64,000 nt of DNA from Vibrio scophthalmi LMG 19158. GTDB taxonomy: Bacteria; Pseudomonadota; Gammaproteobacteria; Enterobacterales; Vibrionaceae. The stretch is from the NCBI RefSeq assembly GCF_000222585.1, contig NZ_AFWE01000182.1, forward strand, positions 111,486 through 175,485, in the 5' to 3' direction. Of the stretch, positions 36,381 through 45,328 are shown piece by piece; the first letter of the stretch is position 1; every line of letters begins with the position of its first letter. The translations under genes and the position numbers were made by a program. The notes beneath the pieces were generated by a model that was not told the DNA's origin, ran no database searches, and saw nothing but the letters and a program-made list of their open reading frames with translations.

Positions 36381-36770
36381 TTACAGTGTCTCGTTATTAA
36401 AGCGAGCCACACGCGCTTCCGCCTCGCTACAATGCGTCAAACTAACCAGCTCAGCAATTGTGATAGTAGGATTATTGAGGATCAATTGAGCTAATTGCTG
36501 CTCTAGCGTCAGTGGCGGTTCAACATTGACCAAAGCTGTCGTGATCTTAGAAAGCATAAATTGATAGACAATGACATCACTATCAATAAGCGCCTGCTTA
36601 AACAGCTCAATTTGAGCGAACTCTCCCACCAACTGCCAATGGCGCGAGCGTCTAACCCGTTTCAACTCACATTCGTATTGCAAGGCAAGCTCTCTTGCCG
36701 TCGACATAGAAGTTCGACCAATTCGGTGAATAAGAGAGGGTAATGCGATAGTAATCAGCGAATCAGACAT
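36381..36770 (-). CDS. Small RRF_GI-like protein
   Basis: A 129-residue protein: IALPSLIHRIGR then ARELALQYECELKRVRRSRHWQLVGEFAQI, followed by a helical C-terminus with AELVSLTHCSEAEARVARF, which resembles a helix-turn-helix. It matches my memory of a short gammaproteobacterial family labelled ribosome recycling factor family protein (RRF_GI), which is not the essential RRF. No experiment-based function is known to me. The basic motif VRRSRHW suggests nucleic-acid contact. Confidence 0.55.
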   Translation of the reverse strand: MSDSLITIALPSLIHRIGRTSMSTARELALQYECELKRVRRSRHWQLVGEFAQIELFKQALIDSDVIVYQFMLSKITTALVNVEPPLTLEQQLAQLILNNPTITIAELVSLTHCSEAEARVARFNNETL

Positions 36771-36882
36771 AGCAACAGGTTCAAAAATTCAATGATGCTA
36801 CTCTAATTCAAAACCAATAAAAAAACACCGAAACAAGTTCGGTGTTTTTATTTTCTAATGCAATTACATTACTGCGGCTACT

Positions 36883-37470
36883 TTAGTGGCAATTCGCGAG
36901 TAGCTGACGCTTACGCGGTTCTTGGATAAGTTTCCAGTGAATACCTTCGATTGCACCGGCAAATTTCCATAACAACTTTACGTCAACGTCGCTACCATAG
37001 GTTTGCTTAACACGAGAAAAGACCTGTGCCGCCCCTAATTCAATAAACTCTTCAACATCATCGATGCCCGCTTTCTTAACCATGCGCTCTAAGGTCAATT
37101 GCATATTTGGCAAATCTCTTAGACGACGGTTAGCTGAAGAACGCTTGTATTTACGCTGAGACACTGAATGGTCGATAGATTGTTTTACAACCTTATCTAG
37201 CTCAGCGCTCTTCGTATTAAAATGTTCAGTGATATCGTAGTAATTTACAGTTGCTGTCGTTTGTTTCTTAATATGACGATACTTTTCACAACCTAACGCG
37301 ATGAGTTCTTCATCCAAACCATCTCCACCGCGAATAAATATATGATCACTACTGATTAATGCGAACATTGCATCGTCTTTGAATAGACCCGTTCCTCCGA
37401 ACATTGAACGCTTTTGGAAGTCACCAAATTTGCCAACATACTCAATAAACAATTGCTCTGTCATATCCAT
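36883..37470 (-). CDS. tfoX: TfoX-type competence regulator
   Basis: A 195-residue TfoX/Sxy protein: N-terminal domain with QKRSMFGGTGLFKDDAMFALISSDHIFIRGG and C-terminal domain with LRDLPNMQLTLERMVKKAGIDDVEEF and LLWKFAGAIEGIHW. In vibrios TfoX is induced by chitin and activates natural transformation genes with CRP. The charged KKQTTATVNYYDIT region fits TfoX better than TfoY as I recall them. The ATG follows AAGGA, and a long upstream leader (37471-37833) is present. Confidence 0.85.
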   Translation of the reverse strand: MDMTEQLFIEYVGKFGDFQKRSMFGGTGLFKDDAMFALISSDHIFIRGGDGLDEELIALGCEKYRHIKKQTTATVNYYDITEHFNTKSAELDKVVKQSIDHSVSQRKYKRSSANRRLRDLPNMQLTLERMVKKAGIDDVEEFIELGAAQVFSRVKQTYGSDVDVKLLWKFAGAIEGIHWKLIQEPRKRQLLANCH

Positions 37471-37833
37471 TGATCCTTTTAATCATTAACCCCGATTACT
37501 TGTGATCACCAGATAGCAGCGTTTTAGCGAAAAAATTATTTTTTAGGGTCATATAGTGTATTTATTATCAAAAGCTTGACCCTTTATTTGATACCTAAAA
37601 TGATAGTTAACGAAACGAATTAAGTCTGGTCATACTTCACATCAATAAGAGTCGAATTGCTTAAAAATGAGACAAAAATCACAGTGCCGGAATTCCGTTA
37701 TTCGCATGCGTCAAAAAAACCACTCTGCGAGTAAGGTAGAATAACTTAGTGAAATATCAATGAATAAGATTTCCCATTGCTTGTTTGCTTAGATAAACGG
37801 TAAACTCCACCCAAAATACATAATAAAATTACT
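37471..37833. promoter_or_regulatory. Divergent tfoX / HDOD promoter region
   Basis: 363 bases without a gene. AGGGTCA (37545-37551) and TGACCCT (37577-37583) are perfectly complementary around a 25-base AT-rich spacer and could form a hairpin in the tfoX leader; tfoX translation in vibrios is known to be controlled through its 5' leader. TGTGATCAC at 37501-37509 is part of a CRP-like site, but no full site is clear. Confidence 0.4.
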
Positions 37834-38754
37834 ATGACTCATTTATCTTTTTATTGGCTGCCAGAAAACCGACAATTGATTGAGCAAGGTATCGAAAGTG
37901 AGTTCACCCACTTCCTTGAAAGCTCAATTGACTCTGGAAAAATCACCTTACCCCCTATTCCTGAAGTCGTTCTAAACATTCAACGACTTTGTAACCTAGA
38001 TACCACGACCATCTTCGATATCGCCGATAGTTTGACGGAAGACCCTGGTCTTGCGGCGGTCGTTATTCGTGTCGCAAACTCGGTTATTTTTAATCGACGA
38101 AATATTGAATGCACCGACATTGTTACCGCCGTTTCCCGCCTTGGTATCTTGCGTGTACGTGATATCGTCACCGCCCAATCGATCGAACAGCTGAAAAATT
38201 CTGTTAACCTTAGCGACGAATGTAATGCACTTTTACGTAAAAGTGCTCGAACCTCAAAAGAGCTCTCGGCCACCATGGTCATGGTCACCAAAGAGTTTAA
38301 GCTAGCCGAACCTGCAAACTATCAACATCTCGACTCTGACAAAGCTCTTCTCACCGGTTTACTAGCCGATATTGGCCTATTCTGCATCTTAAATGAGTAC
38401 TACCTTTATTTAGAACGAGGCAATTATCTTGAACCTGAATTGGCACTGCGCATATTCAGTTCAATCTGCCCTGCCGCGAGTAAATTGGTACTGAGTAAAT
38501 GGGGGTTCGATAAAGACTTTATTGATGTCGCGACTAACCAAGATAACCAGCAACTGGATTTCGACGTCAGCTACTTAGAGATTGCACGAATCGCCAACCA
38601 TATTTTGATGTTCCGCCGTAAAGACGACCGCCTCGATGAACACGAAATTGAAATCGATGTGACGGGCGCAGATATTCTGTACAAATTAACCAATTTGGGA
38701 GATAGTGAGTTTCGTCTAAAAATCAACGAACTCATCTGCGCTAGCGGTTTATAG
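37834..38754 (+). CDS. HDOD domain protein
   Basis: A 306-residue protein whose first 230 residues form an HDOD domain, starting at ITLPPIPEVVLNIQRLCN and with DPGLAAVVIRVANSVIFNRR and GLLADIGLFCILNEY. HDOD proteins are related to HD phosphohydrolases but lack the metal-binding HD pair, and usually act in signal transduction. No GGDEF, EAL or receiver domain accompanies it. It may be cotranscribed with the lysine exporter 17 bases downstream. Confidence 0.85.
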   Translation: MTHLSFYWLPENRQLIEQGIESEFTHFLESSIDSGKITLPPIPEVVLNIQRLCNLDTTTIFDIADSLTEDPGLAAVVIRVANSVIFNRRNIECTDIVTAVSRLGILRVRDIVTAQSIEQLKNSVNLSDECNALLRKSARTSKELSATMVMVTKEFKLAEPANYQHLDSDKALLTGLLADIGLFCILNEYYLYLERGNYLEPELALRIFSSICPAASKLVLSKWGFDKDFIDVATNQDNQQLDFDVSYLEIARIANHILMFRRKDDRLDEHEIEIDVTGADILYKLTNLGDSEFRLKINELICASGL

Positions 38755-38770
38755 CACTTCAGGAATTTGT

Positions 38771-39676
38771 ATGTTCACAGGGATGTTATTCATCTTCACC
38801 CCACTTGTGGTGGGGTATTTAATTGCGGTTTCAAATCAGCGTCTGCTCGACCAAATCAATGCCACAACAGCTCGACTTGTCTTGGTTATTTTGGCCTTGA
38901 TGGGCTTAAGCCTAGCGGCGCTGGATAATCTTGGCGAAAATCTACAAACCATTGTCAGCTACACGGCAACCTTCTTTATCTGTTTAGGCTTATGCAATAT
39001 CGCGGTGCTTCCTTTGGTCGACAAATTTTTACCGCTCGAAGCTGACGCTAAACAAACTCACCTGCCTCTTTCTAGTATGGCGCTTGAATCGGTCAAACTG
39101 ATTTTTGTGGTCGGGGGTGGCCTCGCGGCCGGTTTATTATTGCCAATTGACCTTTCATGGGTTGAGACTGCCAGCGAGTGGATTCTATTTGTCCTACTGT
39201 TTTTTATTGGCATTCAACTGCGCAACAGTGGCTTAACCCTCAAACAAATTTTGATCAATAAGCAAGGCATGTGCATTGCCGCTTTGGTCATTGGTAGCTC
39301 ACTAGTCGGTGGGGCAATTGCCGCGACCATCCTTGATATCGACCTTTATCGTGGCTTTGCTATGGCGTCAGGCTTTGGCTGGTATTCATTGGCCGGTATT
39401 TTAATGGGTGATGCATTTGGACCCGTATATGGCGGTGTGTCATTTATGATTGAGCTACTCCGTGAACTCGTTGCGCTGGTGCTTATCCCATTACTGATCC
39501 GCTCTCGCCCATGTACTGCTATTGGCTACGCTGGCGCAACCGCAATGGATTTTACCCTACCCGTTATCCAAACCACAGGCGGTGTACGCTGCGTGCCAGT
39601 TGCGATTGTTAGCGGCTTTATTTTGAGTTTATTGGTCCCAGTAATGATGCTGTTCTTTGTCTCACTTGCGGGTTAG
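38771..39676 (+). CDS. lysO: LysO-type lysine exporter
   Basis: A 301-residue membrane protein of the LysO (YbjE, DUF340) family, about eight transmembrane helices. Family blocks are the GFGWYSLAGILMGDAFGP segment, then IELLRELVALVLIPLL and the C-terminal TLPVIQTTGGVRCVPVAIVSG. E. coli LysO exports lysine and its toxic analogue thialysine. Length matches (299 in E. coli). Confidence 0.88.
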   Translation: MFTGMLFIFTPLVVGYLIAVSNQRLLDQINATTARLVLVILALMGLSLAALDNLGENLQTIVSYTATFFICLGLCNIAVLPLVDKFLPLEADAKQTHLPLSSMALESVKLIFVVGGGLAAGLLLPIDLSWVETASEWILFVLLFFIGIQLRNSGLTLKQILINKQGMCIAALVIGSSLVGGAIAATILDIDLYRGFAMASGFGWYSLAGILMGDAFGPVYGGVSFMIELLRELVALVLIPLLIRSRPCTAIGYAGATAMDFTLPVIQTTGGVRCVPVAIVSGFILSLLVPVMMLFFVSLAG

Positions 39677-39763
39677 ATCGCGGGAATTTTTGCAGAATTT
39701 CCCTACACTATGGCCAATGAATTCGTTCTTATACTCACAATAACGACAACTAGGATGTTAACT

Positions 39764-40276
39764 ATGAATCGAGTCATGATTGCATTGTTGCTCAGCGTTA
39801 GCTCAAGCGCTGCATTTTCAGCAGACAATGACTGTCTATCTCAGAAATATGATGCTTACATAGAAGCGTCAATGCATTGGTATGAAGATCTGTCGCAACT
39901 CACTGCAGAACAATATCCCGATCTTAAAGAAGTCAGCCAATGGTATTTGGATGCGCGCCGCAATCACTTCGATCTCAATGCCGCCGCTGTAAAATATTAT
40001 TTAGCCAACGACCCATCTAAAGTGGCAACCCAAAAACCGGTTGAAGGTTGGTTGCAACTAGAACAGCAAGAGATTAAAGCGTTGGCGAACCGTGACGATG
40101 AATTAGGTCAAATTGCGGCAAAAACATTTGCCGACCGTCAAGCCGTTCCACATAAACAAAACTACGAATTACGCTCAGCGTTTGCCGACTTGCTGAGTCA
40201 TCCAACCAAAATCGATACGGCTCTACAACGCTACAATAGTGCGATTGCACAAGTAGAATTAATGAGCTGTAACTGA
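39764..40276 (+). CDS. Secreted helical protein of unknown function
   Basis: A 170-residue protein with a signal peptide (about 1-18, SAAFSA) and a helical body with two cysteines (near residues 22 and 169) that could pair. AGGA precedes ATG 39764 by eight bases; upstream ATGs at 39710 and 39755 would disrupt the signal peptide. I do not recognise the family; the neighbours give no functional hint. Confidence 0.6.
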   Translation: MNRVMIALLLSVSSSAAFSADNDCLSQKYDAYIEASMHWYEDLSQLTAEQYPDLKEVSQWYLDARRNHFDLNAAAVKYYLANDPSKVATQKPVEGWLQLEQQEIKALANRDDELGQIAAKTFADRQAVPHKQNYELRSAFADLLSHPTKIDTALQRYNSAIAQVELMSCN

Positions 40277-40477
40277 TCTATTTATCTGCTGCAAGTAAAC
40301 TATCTACGACTAAATGGGCAAGTTGACATCAATTTGCTTATTTAGTCGGCACCTTTGCCTTTCCCATCCACATGCATTTAATCTGTAACTTAAGTTTCTT
40401 TAATTAAGACGGGACATTGCTTTATTTTTCGTTTAGATTGTTGCGCTGCAATAAAAAGATAAGAGCAACGTAATTGC

Positions 40478-42118
40478 ATGGTATCGGAACAAAGAATGGC
40501 TGACGTAAGTTTCGAAAGTTTACTTCGAATCTTTACCGTCCCAGAAGGCCCAGACTCAACACTGACTCAAATTGAAGAAGAACTGTCTCGTAACTTAAAT
40601 AAGTTTCTACGAGAGCATATTGTGGCTGAAGAAAAGCCCTTACGAGAAATTGAGAAAGATTTCTCCTGCGCGGTGATCCCCGAGCAGCCCGAGTTTGTTT
40701 CCGAACATACCCAACACCTGCTTGATACACTGGTGTCGCATTCCGTTCATACTTCTGCACCAAGTTTTATTGGTCATATGACATCCGCATTACCTTATTT
40801 CTTAATGCCATTGTCAAAGATCATGATCGCACTTAACCAAAACCTGGTTAAAATTGAAACATCGAAAGCCTTTACCCCACTTGAACGTCAAGTGTTGGGT
40901 ATGCTTCATCGTCTCATTTATTCACAAGATCACGGTTTCTATCAGCAATGGATGCACAGTGCCAACCACTCACTGGGCGCATTTTGCTCTGGTGGGACTA
41001 TTGCTAACATCACTGCACTATGGGTTGCTCGTAATAATGCGTTGCGCGCACAAGGCCATTTCCGCGGCGTAGAAAAAGAAGGCCTCTTCAAAGCCATGAA
41101 ACACTATGGTTATGAAGGTTTGGCTATCTTAGTCTCTGAACGCGGCCACTACTCATTGAAAAAAGCAGCCGATGTATTAGGGATTGGTCAAGATGGCCTT
41201 GTTGCGGTAAAAACAGACAGCAACAACCGCATCTGCCCTGATGATCTCAAGCTCAAAATCAAAGAGCTGAAAGACAAAAAGATTAAACCATTCGCTGTCA
41301 TTGGCGTCGCTGGTACAACTGAAACGGGTAATATCGATCCGCTAAAAGCCATGGCGGCAATCTGCCAAGCAGAAGGATGTCACTTCCACGTTGATGCCGC
41401 TTGGGGCGGTGCCACTTTGATGTCTAACCGTTACCGTCATCTATTGGATGGTATCGAATTGGCCGACTCCGTCACCATCGATGCACACAAACAGCTTTAT
41501 ATTCCAATGGGTGCCGGTATGGTCTTGTTCAAAGACCCAAGCTCAATGAAATCAATCGAGCACCATGCGCAATATATTTTGCGTAAAGGCTCAAAAGATC
41601 TCGGCAGCCATACATTAGAGGGTTCACGCTCTGGCATGGCTATGTTGGTGTATGCTGCAATGCATATTATTAGCCGACCTGGCTACGAACTGCTGATCAA
41701 CCAAAGCATCGAAAAAGCGCGATACTTTGCCGATCTCATCGAGCAGCAAGAAGACTTTGAACTGGTTTCACAGCCGGAACTATGTCTGCTAACCTATCGC
41801 TATCTGCCACGTCATGTTCGTGCAGCTCTCGAAAAAGCAACCCCGGCACAACGCACCGAACTTAACGGTCTATTGAATGAACTCACCAAGTTTGTGCAAA
41901 AGCGCCAACGTGAAAATGGTCGTTCATTTGTTTCCCGTACGCGCTTAAACCCAGTTCATTGGGACGACTTAAACACCATCGTCTTCCGTGTAGTACTTGC
42001 AAACCCACTCACTACTTGTGACATTCTACAAAGTGTCTTAGAAGAGCAGCGTGAAATCGCCCTACATGGTGCGCCAAGCCTATTAGAGAAAATTGAGTCG
42101 CTTGCCAGTAAACTCTGA
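40478..42118 (+). CDS. panP: PanP-type pyridoxal-dependent aspartate decarboxylase
   Basis: A 546-residue group-II PLP decarboxylase. The internal aldimine lysine is K338 in TIDAHKQLYIPMG, with D306 in HVDAAWGG pairing with the pyridine nitrogen. Its length, N-terminal extension and neighbourhood match the Vibrio PanP proteins, which make beta-alanine for pantothenate in organisms lacking the pyruvoyl enzyme PanD; older annotations say glutamate decarboxylase. A second start at residue 7 (ATG 40496) has a better GGAA ribosome site. Confidence 0.85.
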   Translation: MVSEQRMADVSFESLLRIFTVPEGPDSTLTQIEEELSRNLNKFLREHIVAEEKPLREIEKDFSCAVIPEQPEFVSEHTQHLLDTLVSHSVHTSAPSFIGHMTSALPYFLMPLSKIMIALNQNLVKIETSKAFTPLERQVLGMLHRLIYSQDHGFYQQWMHSANHSLGAFCSGGTIANITALWVARNNALRAQGHFRGVEKEGLFKAMKHYGYEGLAILVSERGHYSLKKAADVLGIGQDGLVAVKTDSNNRICPDDLKLKIKELKDKKIKPFAVIGVAGTTETGNIDPLKAMAAICQAEGCHFHVDAAWGGATLMSNRYRHLLDGIELADSVTIDAHKQLYIPMGAGMVLFKDPSSMKSIEHHAQYILRKGSKDLGSHTLEGSRSGMAMLVYAAMHIISRPGYELLINQSIEKARYFADLIEQQEDFELVSQPELCLLTYRYLPRHVRAALEKATPAQRTELNGLLNELTKFVQKRQRENGRSFVSRTRLNPVHWDDLNTIVFRVVLANPLTTCDILQSVLEEQREIALHGAPSLLEKIESLASKL

Positions 42119-42409
42119 GTAAACTGAAATTTTCTTTCTGATTTATGTAACTTGGCATCATCACAGGCTAATTAATGTGCAATATGAGCCTTATTCGATC
42201 GAATTTGTGTAGTTTTCACAAAATATTGTTTGAGGCTTGTCATATTCTAAGGAATTGGTCCGTAGAAAAATTACTGTAATACTTAGGGTTAGGTTTATAC
42301 TGGCTCAATGGCGCTGGCGAAAAATTACGTTGTTAGAAAACACCGTTTCTAGCTTAAATACAATGATAACTTCGCCCAGCGAGTTGTTCTCTATACCCTT
42401 GTGAACACT

Positions 42410-43264
42410 ATGAATACATTAGAAAAAATACAGAAAAATCTAGAGAATTTCAGTAAGTCTGAACGCAAGGTCGCAGAAGTGATCATGGCGTCACCGCAAA
42501 CTGCTATTCATTCTAGCATTGCAACATTAGCTAAAATGGCTGATGTGAGTGAGCCTACTGTTAACCGTTTTTGTCGCCGCTTGGACACCAAAGGTTTTCC
42601 AGATTTCAAACTGCATTTAGCACAAAGCTTAGCCAACGGTACCCCTTATGTGAACCGTAACGTTGAAGAAGACGATGGCCCAGATGCCTACACGCACAAG
42701 ATTTTCGAATCGACCATGGCGTGTTTAGATGTGGCTAAAAACAGTCTTGATCCTGTGCAAGTTAACCGTGCCGTTGATCTGCTAACTCAAGCAAAACGCA
42801 TTTCATTTTTTGGCTTGGGTGCTTCGTCAGCAGTAGCCAAAGATGCACAAAACAAATTTATTCGTTTTAATATTCCGATCACTTGTTTTGAAGATATCGT
42901 CATGCAACGCATGAGTTGCATTAACTGCACAGATAACGACGTAATTGTGCTGATCTCGCATACAGGTCGCACCAAGAGCCAAGTTGAAATCGCTAACCTT
43001 GCCCGTGAAAACGGCGCAACCGTGATTGCGATCACCGCAAAGGACTCGCCACTGGATAAAGCAAGCTCCTTGTCAATTTGCTTGGACGTTCCTGAAGATA
43101 CTGACGTGTACATGCCAATGGCAAGCCGCGTAGTACAAATGACGGTGATCGACGTTCTCGCGACTGGCTTTACACTACGTCGTGGCTCTGGTTTCCGCGA
43201 AAACCTCAAGCGCGTTAAAGATGCACTAAAAGATTCACGTTACGATAAGTTGTCTCACTTCTAA
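42410..43264 (+). CDS. hexR: HexR, RpiR-family regulator of central carbon metabolism
   Basis: A 284-residue regulator. N-terminal helix-turn-helix of RpiR type (SERKVAEVIMASP, then ADVSEPTVNRFCRRL) and a C-terminal SIS sugar-phosphate domain (ISFFGLGASSAVAKDAQNKF; VLISHTGRTKSQVE). It is nearly collinear with E. coli HexR, which binds KDPG and controls Entner-Doudoroff and glycolytic/gluconeogenic genes. ATG 42410 matches the E. coli start; a GTG nine bases upstream is less likely. The 290-base upstream stretch has no ORF. Confidence 0.93.
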   Translation: MNTLEKIQKNLENFSKSERKVAEVIMASPQTAIHSSIATLAKMADVSEPTVNRFCRRLDTKGFPDFKLHLAQSLANGTPYVNRNVEEDDGPDAYTHKIFESTMACLDVAKNSLDPVQVNRAVDLLTQAKRISFFGLGASSAVAKDAQNKFIRFNIPITCFEDIVMQRMSCINCTDNDVIVLISHTGRTKSQVEIANLARENGATVIAITAKDSPLDKASSLSICLDVPEDTDVYMPMASRVVQMTVIDVLATGFTLRRGSGFRENLKRVKDALKDSRYDKLSHF

Positions 43265-43281
43265 ATCGTTACCGGAAAATA

Positions 43282-43309
43282 AAAACGGAGCCAAGTGGCT
43301 CCGTTTTTT
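43282..43309 (+). terminator. Terminator of hexR
   Basis: Stem CGGAGCCA / TGGCTCCG with an AG loop, A-tract before and six T residues after. Confidence 0.92.
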
Positions 43310-43349
43310 ATGCTTGCTTGTTACTGCAAGCTTATCTCTATTCTAGTCA

Positions 43350-44603
43350 TTATGTTTGATGGCTTGGCGTGACGCCGCCGCTCTCTCCCCACTCTGCCAT
43401 CAATTGGGCTTTGGCTTGTTTATCAAATGAGACCTCATCACCGCAACTGCCATCACAATTACACACCTGTTGAAGAATAAACAGTAAACGCTCTTCCGTC
43501 AGTGGGATCGGATTGCCCTTGATCGCCATTGATTTCATCGCATCTTCGGCGACTTTTTCAAATGAAGTGTTACACACACCAAACTCATTCAGTTTTGGAA
43601 GCTCAAGTTTTTCCAGCATCATATTCACCCACAGCACGCAATCATCTCGGCTCGCATTGGTTCGCCCTGTGAGTATTTGCGCCATCTTTCTGTAGCGTGC
43701 CAATATGTCCGATCTACCCGCGACTGTGGCCGCGTCGATATTTTCTTTCATCACGTATGGCGCAAGGCGCGCAGTGATCACACTATGCGGTGCAGCAAGC
43801 TTTCCGCCCAATGCTGAAGCTAAGCCGTGCGCGGCTCCCAATTTAGCATTGGTGATCGCCATGCCGCCAAGCATTGCGGCGAAGGAAAGATCGGAACGCG
43901 CTTTAAAGTCATCCCTTAAACATCCGGCAACTATCGATGCGCTTAAGCGGCGCAACCCCTCTTCACACACCATATCGGTCAATGGATTGGGTTCACCACA
44001 CACATAGGCTTCCATCAAATGGGTAAAGGCATCCATCGCACCGCGACCCGAAGTATAGGCATCGGTACCATAAGTCAATGTCGGATCAACAATCGCCACA
44101 TCGGCCAACATTTCCGGGCTACGTAGACTGACTTTGACTCGATCTTGCCCTGAACGCAACACAGCATTGCGTGTCACTTCGGCGCCAGTACTTGCGGTGG
44201 TTGGAATCGCAATAAAAGGAAGGGGTTTAGTTTTTAGCGGAACATTACGCCCCACTACTTCAACATAATCGTACACATCACCTTGGTTGGGAATAATCGC
44301 AGATAGGGCCTTACCCATATCAATCACACTGCCACCACCAATCGCCACCACCATATCAGGTTTAAACTTGCGTCCTGCGAGCGCCGTCTCTTCTACCATG
44401 GTGATATTGGGTTCACCACGTATGGCGACGTGTTGATAGCGCATGTTCTGCATTTTGAGGTAATTGATGATCGGCGAGGCTCGCTCGATTTTCTGCCCGG
44501 TAACCAATAATACGCTGTAGCCAAATTGGTTAAAAACCGAGAGGGAGGATTGCAACGCACCTTCACCAAATATGATGCGTGTGGAGGTCATAAATTGGAA
44601 CAT
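43350..44603 (-). CDS. Iron-containing alcohol dehydrogenase with cysteine-rich tail
   Basis: A 417-residue group-III alcohol dehydrogenase. The NAD-binding GGGSVIDMGKAL lies at 89-100, and the metal ligands are D191, H195 (AMDAFTHLMEAY), H259 (GAAHGL) and H273 (APHS). Substrate is unknown; family members reduce aldehydes or oxidise short alcohols and diols. The C-terminal end carries C381-x-C383-x3-C387 (VCNCDGSCGD), which is not part of the usual active site. Divergent from grxA and separated by a 249-base gap. Confidence 0.88.
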   Translation of the reverse strand: MFQFMTSTRIIFGEGALQSSLSVFNQFGYSVLLVTGQKIERASPIINYLKMQNMRYQHVAIRGEPNITMVEETALAGRKFKPDMVVAIGGGSVIDMGKALSAIIPNQGDVYDYVEVVGRNVPLKTKPLPFIAIPTTASTGAEVTRNAVLRSGQDRVKVSLRSPEMLADVAIVDPTLTYGTDAYTSGRGAMDAFTHLMEAYVCGEPNPLTDMVCEEGLRRLSASIVAGCLRDDFKARSDLSFAAMLGGMAITNAKLGAAHGLASALGGKLAAPHSVITARLAPYVMKENIDAATVAGRSDILARYRKMAQILTGRTNASRDDCVLWVNMMLEKLELPKLNEFGVCNTSFEKVAEDAMKSMAIKGNPIPLTEERLLFILQQVCNCDGSCGDEVSFDKQAKAQLMAEWGESGGVTPSHQT

Positions 44604-44852
44604 GCCAAGTACACTCCTTAGGCTAAATTGAACTAAAACTAGCTTGCCTCGTGACGAAACAAAATAAATTGACGTAGCCCACTTTGTGACAAATAACCTT
44701 ACTTTTTTTAGGACTTTCGAGAGCCAAATCGTGTGTTGTGTTTATTTTTCTAGCAATAGATTTTACCTATCGAATCAAGAGGTAAATCGATCTTTATTTT
44801 CCCCATTGATTGAGGCATAGTGACATGTAACAAAATACAGGAGAAAGAATCT

Positions 44853-45119
44853 ATGTTCGTCGTTATTTTTGGTCGCCCAGCATGCCCATTTTGTGTTCGT
44901 GCAAAAGAACACGCAGAAACTCTAAAAGCAAAACGTGACGACTTTAACTACCGTTACGTTGACATTCAAGCTGAAGGCATTTCAAAAGCTGACCTAGAAA
45001 AAACCGTTGGTAAACCTGTTGAGACGGTTCCTCAAATTTTCATCGACCAAGATCACATTGGTGGCTGTACTGAATTTGAAGCATACGCGAAAGAGCACTT
45101 GGGTCTATTTGACGAGTAA
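44853..45119 (+). CDS. grxA: Glutaredoxin 1
   Basis: An 88-residue glutaredoxin of GrxA type: FGRPACPFCVRAKEHAE gives the dithiol active site CPFC, and VETVPQIFIDQDHIGGCTEF the glutathione site. It reduces disulfides such as those of ribonucleotide reductase. ATG 44853 follows AGGAGA; an in-frame start 33 bases upstream adds an unrelated N-terminus. Confidence 0.93.
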   Translation: MFVVIFGRPACPFCVRAKEHAETLKAKRDDFNYRYVDIQAEGISKADLEKTVGKPVETVPQIFIDQDHIGGCTEFEAYAKEHLGLFDE

Positions 45120-45140
45120 ATACTCCTCTTCCCCCTTCCT

Positions 45141-45166
45141 AAAACCGCTGCTTGCAGCGGTTTTTT
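45141..45166 (+). terminator. Terminator of grxA
   Basis: Stem CCGCTGC / GCAGCGG with a TT loop, preceded by AAAA and followed by six T residues. Confidence 0.92.
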
Positions 45167-45328
45167 CATATCTGACAAAACGTTAGCATTACTCCAGATA
45201 ATCGTTTCTCCCTAATAAAAATAATAGTAGTTTCTACTTATATTTTTTATTTATTCAGCTACAATTTGCACAAATCCTTTCCGCTCACGTAAGTGAGTTT
45301 TTACTGGCACAGCACAAGAATTGCCCCT

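Noticed and set aside
37501-37518. TGTGATCACC as a CRP site before tfoX
   Set aside because: Only one half-site is convincing; the second half at the right distance does not match TCACA.
42201-42225. TGTGTAGTTTTCACA-like palindrome before hexR as a CRP site
   Set aside because: The spacing is one base short of the CRP consensus TGTGA-N6-TCACA and one half is altered, so it is not a confident site.
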